Positions 18,334 to 25,953 of a stretch of 64,000 nt of DNA are shown here, piece by piece. The notes under the pieces are model-generated. The model was not told where the DNA came from. It made no database searches and saw only the letters and a program-made list of their open reading frames with translations. This DNA is from Wocania_A sp965224845. GTDB lineage: Bacteria; Bacteroidota; Bacteroidia; Flavobacteriales; Flavobacteriaceae. Every line of letters starts with the position of its first letter. Within the stretch, counting starts at the first letter, position 1. The translations under genes and the position numbers were made by a program. The stretch lies in the NCBI GenBank assembly GCA_965224845.1, contig CBDDAJ010000016.1:1-64000 (forward strand), given 5' to 3'.

Positions 18334-19380
18334 TTATTTTTTCAACATTTCTCCAACTTTCAAAAGGATTTTAACACTTTCTTCAGGCACATTTCCGTTG
18401 CCATCTGGCCCAATGTTTAATAATAAGTTTCCTCCTTTATTATTAATATCTTTTAGCTTACTATAAACTACTTCGGCATTTTTCCAATTGGTATCATTAG
18501 TTTTAAAACCCCAGGAATGATTCATGGTATAACAAGCTTCCCAGTAATATTTTAACTTATTATCTGGATGTTCTTGCTCTGGAGTACCAAAATCTTTTTT
18601 AAATACGGCCCTTTTAGAAACTCGATTATTAATTATAATAGTTGGTTTAAGTGTTCTAATATATTGATACAAATCTGCGCCAACTTCTAAGTTCCACCAT
18701 TCTACCCAATCACCGTCAAACCAAAGTATATCTGAATCGTAATTCTCGATTAATTCTTTAATTTGGTTCTTCATATAGGTAATATACTCTTTCTTTTTTC
18801 CGTATTTCATTCTAATTTGCCCCCACCAATCCCAGGGCTGGTTTCCATCTATATTGCGGGCTTGTGATGGATGATGCCAATCTATAATACTGTAATAGGT
18901 TCCAAATTTTAATCCATATTTACGACAAGCTGTACTTAGCTCTTTTAAAATGTCTCTTTTAAATGGTGTACTGCCCACATCAAAAGTAGTATACTGGCTA
19001 TCCCAAAGACAAAACCCTTCGTGGTGTTTTGTTGTGATAACGATATATTTCATACCAGCCTGCTTTGCCGTTTTTGCAATAAAATCTGCATCAAAGGCCT
19101 TGGGGTTAAAAGTAGCTGTAAGCATCGCATATTCTTGAGCTGCTATATCGGCATTAGATTGAATCCATTCTGCATAACCATCATACGGTTTACCTTGCCA
19201 TACCCCTCCAAGTTGACTATACAACCCAAAATGAATAAACATTCCATATTTGGCATCCGAAAACCATTGCATACGTTTTTCAAAACCTTCAGGACTTTCT
19301 TTTAAATAATCAATGTTTTGTTGAGCTTGTATACTTAAGACGCTCAGCATCATTAAAAATACGGCTGTATATTTTTTCAT
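18334..19380 (-). CDS. GH29 alpha-L-fucosidase, compact form
   Basis: A secreted GH29 enzyme (Sec signal MKKYTAVFLMMLSVLSIQAQ) of only 348 aa. The barrel motifs are all present: MFIHFGLYSQ, TTKHHEGFCLW, and DILWFDGDW with Asp222 as predicted nucleophile. The reading frame ends shortly after NIGPDGNGNVPEES, so the C-terminal beta-sandwich found in most family members (usually 430-600 aa) is absent. No frameshift is evident: the stop is followed closely by the start of the next gene. The small size leaves a bare catalytic barrel, which may tolerate substituted or branched substrates (inference). It lies between two larger GH29 genes. Confidence 0.9.
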   Translation of the reverse strand: MKKYTAVFLMMLSVLSIQAQQNIDYLKESPEGFEKRMQWFSDAKYGMFIHFGLYSQLGGVWQGKPYDGYAEWIQSNADIAAQEYAMLTATFNPKAFDADFIAKTAKQAGMKYIVITTKHHEGFCLWDSQYTTFDVGSTPFKRDILKELSTACRKYGLKFGTYYSIIDWHHPSQARNIDGNQPWDWWGQIRMKYGKKKEYITYMKNQIKELIENYDSDILWFDGDWVEWWNLEVGADLYQYIRTLKPTIIINNRVSKRAVFKKDFGTPEQEHPDNKLKYYWEACYTMNHSWGFKTNDTNWKNAEVVYSKLKDINNKGGNLLLNIGPDGNGNVPEESVKILLKVGEMLKK

Positions 19381-19383
19381 TTT

Positions 19384-20871
19384 TTACTTATTTATTTTTA
19401 TAGCATATGCGTAATCATCTGTTTCTTTAAATTTTTTGGGCAAGTACATTGGCATTTGTATAACAAAATCTGCTCCCCTTTGTGTTCCTTTTAAAGATTC
19501 TCCTGTGGCCAATAAAGTTATAGTAACCTTACTAGACGGTTTATAGTTTCTTACAACAACTTCTTCTTTCCATTCTGGCACTATTACAAAATTGGCATTA
19601 CTGTTTTGAGTAAAAAACAGTTCTTTTACAGCATAGCCTGGTTCTGGATCTATGGTTTGTTTTAAAATAAAATCACCTCCTAAATAATGCTGTTTTGGCA
19701 TATAATTCTTTTCTCCATTTAAGGACCACTGGAAAGATTTTTTCCAAGGCATGGTTCCGTAAATAGCTTCCCCATTTGTACTTAACCATTCCCCTATTTG
19801 TAATAAACGCTCCTGCATGATTACCGGAATACTTCCGCGGGCATCCGGACCTATATCTAATAATAAATTACCTCCTGTACTTACAATGTTTACGAGATTA
19901 AGCACTAAGGTTTTTGGTGAATTATAATCTTTAAAATCTTCGTTTTGATTATATCCGAAAGAAAACCCCATACCACGACATTCTTCCCAAGGGCGTTTAA
20001 ATTCTGGAGCTTCGGCTTCGTATTCAGTGGTGAAATAACCGCCGTGTTTTTTACGGATGCCTTTTCCCCATCTATCATTTATAACAATATTATCTTTTGC
20101 TACCGATTCGTTAAACAACCAAGCTAAAAATTCTTTCGACTTCCATTTATCAGCTTCCATATCCCATTCACCATCTGCCCATAAAATATCTGGTTTATAG
20201 TTTTGTACTAAATCTTTAATTTGAGGTAAATAATGCTCATCAACAAAACGTTTTCTATCGGTTTGCCACCATGGGTGATACCATTCATACAGCGAATAAT
20301 ACAAGCCCATTTTAACACCGGTTTTCTTTACTGCTGTAGAGAGCTCTCCAACTAAATCGCGTTTAGGCCCAACCTCCATACTATTCCATGCAAAGCCTCT
20401 ATCGTTTGCTTCTTTATTTGGCCATAAAGTAAAGCCATCGTGGTGCTTTGATGTTAATACTATATATTTGGCTCCGGATTTTTCAAATAATTGCGCCCAT
20501 TCATCCGGGTTAAATAAATCGGCTTTAAATAGTTCTCCAAAATTGTAATAAGAAAAATGATCGCCATAGGTTTTTTTGTGATAAGCTGTTACCTCATCCC
20601 CTTTAAATTTTCCATTTCCAAAAAGCGATTTGCTTTGTAACCAATATTGATACCATTCTGAATACGTCCCTTTTGGTGTCCATGCTGGAACAGAATAAGG
20701 CCCCCAATGTATAAAAATACCAAACTTAGCATCTTTAAACCATTCTGCAATAGGTCTTGAGTCTATTGATTCCCAGGTTGGTTCATAAACTTCTTGAGAT
20801 TTTGAGATACCACAAACTAAAATCATCAGGAACAAAATAACTAGCCTATGTTTTTTAATATTTTTTTTCAT
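19384..20871 (-). CDS. GH29 alpha-L-fucosidase
   Basis: A secreted GH29 enzyme of 495 aa with a signal peptide ending GISKSQ. Barrel motifs are GIFIHWGPYSVPAW, LTSKHHDGFTLW and DILWADGEWD, with Asp233 as predicted nucleophile. A beta-rich C-terminal domain follows from about 375. The YSVPAW…YSEWY segment and the WADGEW form match the 23220-25019 protein more than the other GH29s in the window, suggesting a local duplication. The gene has an ATGA overlap with the upstream beta-helix gene (20868-20871), so the two are probably translationally coupled. Its linkage preference cannot be set by inspection; the SVPAW group is typical of the broader-specificity GH29 branch. Confidence 0.92.
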   Translation of the reverse strand: MKKNIKKHRLVILFLMILVCGISKSQEVYEPTWESIDSRPIAEWFKDAKFGIFIHWGPYSVPAWTPKGTYSEWYQYWLQSKSLFGNGKFKGDEVTAYHKKTYGDHFSYYNFGELFKADLFNPDEWAQLFEKSGAKYIVLTSKHHDGFTLWPNKEANDRGFAWNSMEVGPKRDLVGELSTAVKKTGVKMGLYYSLYEWYHPWWQTDRKRFVDEHYLPQIKDLVQNYKPDILWADGEWDMEADKWKSKEFLAWLFNESVAKDNIVINDRWGKGIRKKHGGYFTTEYEAEAPEFKRPWEECRGMGFSFGYNQNEDFKDYNSPKTLVLNLVNIVSTGGNLLLDIGPDARGSIPVIMQERLLQIGEWLSTNGEAIYGTMPWKKSFQWSLNGEKNYMPKQHYLGGDFILKQTIDPEPGYAVKELFFTQNSNANFVIVPEWKEEVVVRNYKPSSKVTITLLATGESLKGTQRGADFVIQMPMYLPKKFKETDDYAYAIKINK

Positions 20872-23216
20872 TTTAAATTTATTTTTAATTTTTTATTTTT
20901 TTGATTTCTGTAGATTTCCAAATGTAATACCCCTTTCCAATTATTATTTTGGTAAACCTTCATTAAATCTGCAATACCTTTTACCTTATCATTTTCGGCG
21001 CTAATAATTACATCGCCTCTTTTAAGAGTCGACTTAGCAATAATAGAGTTATCATCAATATCAAGTATTAAAACTCCTGAGGTTTCATTGAGTCCAGCAG
21101 CTGAACGTTCTGCCATAGTTTCAATATTTTTAAGTGTTGCCCCTAGCCAATTTACTTTTAAATCTTTTTTAGAAGCGGTTGCGCTCCAAATGGTTGGTAT
21201 CTCTGGTTGTTTTACAAGTGTTTTTAAGTACGCGTTTTTTACACCAAAGTCATTCATTTTAAAATTTTTAAACCCAATTTGAAAAGCCGGTGAGTTTTCG
21301 GAAACTGTATAATCTGCTTGCTCAGGGTTTTTAAAATTGGGGTTTCCAAAAACACTATGCGTATCTACACCTTGTTTTTGTGCTTTAAGCAATGCTATCT
21401 CATCTGGGAATACATTAAAATCCACCTCTTTTCCCCAGGCTTGCAGCCTGATATCCTTATGTTCGGTTAATACGATATTTCTTCGAAATATATCTTCACT
21501 GTTTTTAAACCAGACATGAGGATGGAAACCATTATTGATCATAATATTGTTTTCGACAGTTCTGTTAAAGCCCTCTCGAAGTTTTAAACCTCCGTTTAAG
21601 CAAACATTATTATAAATGTAATAGTTAGAAGATCCATCGTCTAAATCGATATCCCAGCCATGATCACATCTAAATCTATTGTTTCTGATAATGGTAGGGT
21701 GTATAGCATCCCATTTAGGCATGTTAGGGTACTTAGCAACTATACTATCTAATACAGCTCTGTTTGGATGCCAAAAGCGATCTCTCCCCCAGGAATTAAA
21801 AGCACCGTGATCTCCAGATTCTAAAACGGTATTAAACACATCATTTTGTTCGATAACATGACCTCCCCAGGTTCCATCACAAATGTTAATACCCGCTCTG
21901 GGCACATCGTATATCGTATTATTGCTAACCGTGATATTCATAGCCATTGATATATTAACCCCGGCCGTTTGCTTTTCTATCCTTCCAATACGATAAATAA
22001 GGTTATTGTCTACTATAGATGTACTTGGATAACTATTATTTTTTGGACCCTTAATAGTATCCATTTTGGCAAGTTCTACGAATTCATAATATTGAAAAGA
22101 AGGGGAACGCACTGCAGTAGAGCTTCCTACAAAATTGATAGCAGTTGCACCACATTCATGGATGTGATTGTTTATAATGGATACATCTCTGTTATAAGCA
22201 CTTACAAAAACAGCATTACCTCCCAGATTAGTAAATTCGCAATCTTTTATTTCTATCTGCTCTGTGCCTTCAATAAATAAAGCTCCGCCTCTGTAAATGG
22301 TCCAGTCGCTTCTTAATAACGGCTCATAATTTTCAAATAAAGTGCGCTGTGTATGTTCAAATTTAATACGACTTATGCTTATATTTTTCACAGGATCAGC
22401 TTCAGAACCAATAATTTCGATAAGGTGTTTTTGCTGTACAACCTCAACAGTAGCACTATTTATTTCTGTTTTTGCTTCTGGCCAGTAATACAACTTGTCA
22501 TCGGTATCTAAATACCATTCATTGGGAGCATCCAGCTCTTCAAAAACATTTTCAACCATACGATAAGTATCATGCATTTTTGATGGTCTATTATTTTGAT
22601 GTCCTTTAGTTAGCATTAATTCACCATGCTCATCTACGCCATCTATAAGATAATGAAACCCACCCCATTCACCTCTATGCATGGCATGAACAATGGCTCC
22701 TTTAGGCCTTTTCCAGGTCGCAACTCGATTTGAAGAAATAGCGTCGGGGGCATGTCCCTGCCAATGCCCGCCATGTTCGGTATAGTTAGGGTAACGAGCC
22801 AATACCTGTTGAGTTCCATTAACATAAAGTTGATCGAATGATTCGTTTTTGGGTATTTGAGCTACCCAAATATGCTTATTATATTTCTCCCATTTCAGTT
22901 GAAGTACTTTAGAACCTTTAATAACCGTTTTATTTAGTCCATCTCCTACTAGGCTTAGCGCCCCATAACCTGGTTTTATTCTTAAGGTAGATTTCAACCT
23001 ATGTGTTCCTTCAGAGATTTTTATGGTTATAGGGGTACTGAGATTTTCATTACGCATTTGCTCTACCTTACTAAGTGCTGCTTCAATAGTATTAAAAGTA
23101 AAAACAGAATCTCCGCTTCCATTAGCAACAACATTAAGTATTTGTTCTTGCTGTCTAGAACAAGCCATTACAAAAATGAAAAAAGCAAAACATATGAAAG
23201 ACTTGTATATTCTCAT
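20868..23216 (-). CDS. GH141-like parallel beta-helix lipoprotein with C-terminal PDZ domain
   Basis: A 782-aa lipoprotein (signal ending FVMAC). The central region (about 30-660) is a right-handed parallel beta-helix with many N-N and INN-type turns, such as SIINNHIHECGATAI and VSNNTIYDVPRAGI. It is preceded by ITIKISEGTHRLKSTLRI. This layout resembles GH141, whose characterised members include an alpha-L-fucosidase acting on rhamnogalacturonan II and a xylanase. A fucosidase role is inferred from the surrounding GH29 genes. The last 85 residues (about 695-782) form a PDZ domain: GVLILDIDDNS, then LKRGDVIISAENDKV. PDZ fusion to this helix is unusual. The start lies 3 bases from the upstream GH29 stop. 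A polysaccharide lyase of similar fold is the alternative. Confidence 0.72.
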   Translation of the reverse strand: MRIYKSFICFAFFIFVMACSRQQEQILNVVANGSGDSVFTFNTIEAALSKVEQMRNENLSTPITIKISEGTHRLKSTLRIKPGYGALSLVGDGLNKTVIKGSKVLQLKWEKYNKHIWVAQIPKNESFDQLYVNGTQQVLARYPNYTEHGGHWQGHAPDAISSNRVATWKRPKGAIVHAMHRGEWGGFHYLIDGVDEHGELMLTKGHQNNRPSKMHDTYRMVENVFEELDAPNEWYLDTDDKLYYWPEAKTEINSATVEVVQQKHLIEIIGSEADPVKNISISRIKFEHTQRTLFENYEPLLRSDWTIYRGGALFIEGTEQIEIKDCEFTNLGGNAVFVSAYNRDVSIINNHIHECGATAINFVGSSTAVRSPSFQYYEFVELAKMDTIKGPKNNSYPSTSIVDNNLIYRIGRIEKQTAGVNISMAMNITVSNNTIYDVPRAGINICDGTWGGHVIEQNDVFNTVLESGDHGAFNSWGRDRFWHPNRAVLDSIVAKYPNMPKWDAIHPTIIRNNRFRCDHGWDIDLDDGSSNYYIYNNVCLNGGLKLREGFNRTVENNIMINNGFHPHVWFKNSEDIFRRNIVLTEHKDIRLQAWGKEVDFNVFPDEIALLKAQKQGVDTHSVFGNPNFKNPEQADYTVSENSPAFQIGFKNFKMNDFGVKNAYLKTLVKQPEIPTIWSATASKKDLKVNWLGATLKNIETMAERSAAGLNETSGVLILDIDDNSIIAKSTLKRGDVIISAENDKVKGIADLMKVYQNNNWKGVLHLEIYRNQKNKKLKINLK

Positions 23217-23219
23217 CTT

Positions 23220-25019
23220 TTAATTCTTATCAATTTCAAAAGTCCAGGCATCATGCGATGGCATTTCAGAATATTTTATAGTACTTGTATTGATATACAT
23301 CTTACCATCTATATATTTCCAGGTTAAAGACTGCTCTAACCCCAACATTTTAACTAATGCATCTTTACCTGGATGTGGAATTGTTAATACCAGATTTTCT
23401 TCCGGCCATTCAAAACTAGTGGCATAAATCTTGTTTTTATTTTGTGTGTAACATAGATAGGTTTTAAGAGATGAGTAACGACCTGCCAACCCTTTCTTTA
23501 CTTTTTCCTTATCTAAATATAATGCTGAAGCAGGTACTAATTGTTTGTCTTGACCTTTTGTATTCCAAAATAAAGCTATAGATGCATTTTGTTTTTTCTC
23601 TCTATATTTAATTTGAAGGGAATGTAATACCCCGGCTTTTAACTTAATTTTTCCTATTGAAGATGTACTTGTTTTTGCTCCCATAACTTCTGACTGTGAG
23701 CCTTTAGCTGTATAATTTTGATTGATAACCAATTCATTATTTATATAAACAGCAGCTTCATCATCAGCTTTGACTTCAAATGTGTAAGTATTAGTTTTTG
23801 GTACTTCAATGAAGCCATTCCACTCAACTGTAAAATTATCCTCTTTAATCCCTTTCATTGGAGAGTTTCTTACCCAATTAAAATTGATTTGATTGTCAAT
23901 ACGATTAATTATAACTTCCTTTTCTTCTTCTTTAATAGAAAACGGTTTTGAGCCATAAATAGCATCGCCATTAATTTTTAGCCAGTTCCCTAATTGAATC
24001 AAACGCTCTTGTTGTATTAAAGGAATTTGTCCATCGGCTTTAGGTCCTACATTTAAAATCATTCCTCCACCATTTGCAACGGCTTGTACAAAACGATGAA
24101 TAAGTTCTTTGGAAGTTCCGTAAGCCTCTAAATTTTCATTTCTGTTTAAACCAAAAGAGCGTCCTAACCCTCTAACTTCAGCCCAGGGTCTGTTGGTTAC
24201 TTTTATCCCTGCACTGTATTCCGGTGTTAAAAACCCAACATCAATGCCATGGCCCCAACGGTTATTTACTATAGCATCATCGCCTACCAGCTTATAATAC
24301 CAATCTATAAGTTCAGCCGAATGCCACTGCTTTGCCGTATTAAACCACTCACCATCAGCGAAAATTAACGAGGGCTTATAAGTAGATACTAATTCTTTAA
24401 ACTGAGGAATCATATAGTTATCTACATAATTCCCAATGCTATCATGGGGGTCGGTATACCAGCGATGCAATGGGTGGTTCCATTCTGCAAGCGAATAGTA
24501 CAGTCCCATCTTTAGTCCGGATTTTCTAACCGAATTTGTTAATTCTCCAACCAAATCGCGCTTTGGCCCCACATCAAAACTATTCCAGTTTCTGTTATAT
24601 TTACTAGGCCAAAGGGCATAACCATCGTGATGTTTTGATACGAACATGACATATTTTGCTCCTGCATTTTTAAATAAAGTAGCCCATTCATCCGGGTCAA
24701 ATAATTCAGCCTTAAATAATGGAGCGAAATCTTTATAAGTAAAGTTATCTCCATAAGTATTTTTAACAAAATTTGTACGCAACGTATCTTTTAATTGTAA
24801 GCCTCTCAAAAACCACTCGGCATAAGATTCCTTACCACCGTAAGCCGGTACCGAGTATAACCCCCAATGAATAAAAATACCTAACTTGGCATCTTTAAAC
24901 CATTCTGGGTATGGCCGCTGTTGAACTGATTTCATCAATTCTGATTCGTTAATATTCTGTGCCTTTCCAAAAAATATACTTAGCGCAAAAAATATAATTG
25001 TTAATCGTATTGTTTTCAT
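23220..25019 (-). CDS. GH29 alpha-L-fucosidase with PA14 domain
   Basis: A 599-aa secreted enzyme (signal ending FGKAQ). The GH29 barrel at about 35-350 has GIFIHWGLYSVPAY, VSKHHDGYALW and LIFADGEWF, with Asp222 as predicted nucleophile. A PA14 domain follows at about 375-505, recognised from TYTFEVKADDEAAVYINNE, the GVLHSLQIKYREKKQNAS segment and ALFWN. PA14 domains commonly bind carbohydrate or modulate the active site. A short beta domain closes the protein. The barrel is most like that of 19384-20871. It is the first of the unbroken run of six putative fucosidase genes in transcription order, separated from the upstream FAH gene by 43 bases. Confidence 0.92.
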   Translation of the reverse strand: MKTIRLTIIFFALSIFFGKAQNINESELMKSVQQRPYPEWFKDAKLGIFIHWGLYSVPAYGGKESYAEWFLRGLQLKDTLRTNFVKNTYGDNFTYKDFAPLFKAELFDPDEWATLFKNAGAKYVMFVSKHHDGYALWPSKYNRNWNSFDVGPKRDLVGELTNSVRKSGLKMGLYYSLAEWNHPLHRWYTDPHDSIGNYVDNYMIPQFKELVSTYKPSLIFADGEWFNTAKQWHSAELIDWYYKLVGDDAIVNNRWGHGIDVGFLTPEYSAGIKVTNRPWAEVRGLGRSFGLNRNENLEAYGTSKELIHRFVQAVANGGGMILNVGPKADGQIPLIQQERLIQLGNWLKINGDAIYGSKPFSIKEEEKEVIINRIDNQINFNWVRNSPMKGIKEDNFTVEWNGFIEVPKTNTYTFEVKADDEAAVYINNELVINQNYTAKGSQSEVMGAKTSTSSIGKIKLKAGVLHSLQIKYREKKQNASIALFWNTKGQDKQLVPASALYLDKEKVKKGLAGRYSSLKTYLCYTQNKNKIYATSFEWPEENLVLTIPHPGKDALVKMLGLEQSLTWKYIDGKMYINTSTIKYSEMPSHDAWTFEIDKN

Positions 25020-25062
25020 TCGTTTAAACCTGTTTTGCTAATTTTAATTTAAATAAAGGGTA

Positions 25063-25914
25063 TTAATTATTAATGCGATCCATTTTCATGGATACGTAAT
25101 TAGTTAATGTTCCTATGGGTGAAATGGTAATGGTTATTTTGTCTTCTAATTTAAGTGTAAAATCATCATCAGGAACTAAACATGTTCCCGTCATTAAAAA
25201 AACACCTTTTGGAAAATCGCACTCCCTAAAAAGATATGCTACCAATTCATTATGAGTCCTTTTCATCATTCCTATCTCTACTTTTCCATAATACATTACT
25301 TTACTACCTCTTGCGATTTCAATTTCGATTTCTGTTTCTGCTGGTAAAGGAGTTTCAGAGATGTAAATACAAGGCCCCAAACCTGCACATTTTTCAAACA
25401 CTTTGGCTTGTGGTAAGTATAACGGATTTGCTCCTTCTATACTCCTAGAACTCACATCATTCCCAATGGTATATCCTTGAATTTCTCCTACTGAATTTAT
25501 CAACAGCGTTAACTCTGGTTCGGGAACGTCCCAGTCTGAATCTTTTCTAATATTAATGGCTTCACCTGTACCTACCACTCTGTGAGATGTAGCTTTAAAA
25601 AACAATTCTGGCCTGTCAGCATCATAAACTTTATTATAAAATATATCGCCTCCTGAAGCTTTTGCTTCATCCATTCTTGCTTCTTTACTTCTAAGATAAG
25701 TAACCCCTGCCGCCCAAACTTCTTGAGTTCCAATAGGGGCGTCTATATTTTCCAGCATTTTTTTACTAACAACTTTAGCTGTAGCGATCTGATTTTTCAC
25801 AAAAGCATATAAATTACTTCTATTAATAAAACGATCCCAATTATTTACATCTAGTTCATAAAATGAGCTTTCGAATTCCACTATTGCTGTTTGGCCTTTT
25901 TTATATACTCTCAT
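25063..25914 (-). CDS. Second FAH-fold enzyme, 3-deoxy-2-keto sugar acid dehydratase/hydrolase type
   Basis: A cytoplasmic 283-aa protein with the FAH fold in its C-terminal half. Metal ligands are in VPEPELTLL (Glu132, Glu134) and GNDVSSRSIEG (Asp153). NPLYLPQAKVF is a motif I associate with 2-keto-3-deoxy-D-arabinonate dehydratase-like enzymes. It differs clearly from the 9928-10782 FAH protein: it has a longer N-terminal region (VWAAGVTYLRSKEARM) and no DWEVELA motif. It may dehydrate or cleave a 2-keto-3-deoxy sugar acid derived from fucose or another monosaccharide in the glycan. An isomerase role cannot be excluded. It sits 39 bases downstream of a GH20 gene, among genes for extracellular enzymes. 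Confidence 0.75.
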   Translation of the reverse strand: MRVYKKGQTAIVEFESSFYELDVNNWDRFINRSNLYAFVKNQIATAKVVSKKMLENIDAPIGTQEVWAAGVTYLRSKEARMDEAKASGGDIFYNKVYDADRPELFFKATSHRVVGTGEAINIRKDSDWDVPEPELTLLINSVGEIQGYTIGNDVSSRSIEGANPLYLPQAKVFEKCAGLGPCIYISETPLPAETEIEIEIARGSKVMYYGKVEIGMMKRTHNELVAYLFRECDFPKGVFLMTGTCLVPDDDFTLKLEDKITITISPIGTLTNYVSMKMDRINN

Positions 25915-25953
25915 TTTTTATCTTAACTCTAAATTTGCCGAGTGATTTATCTT

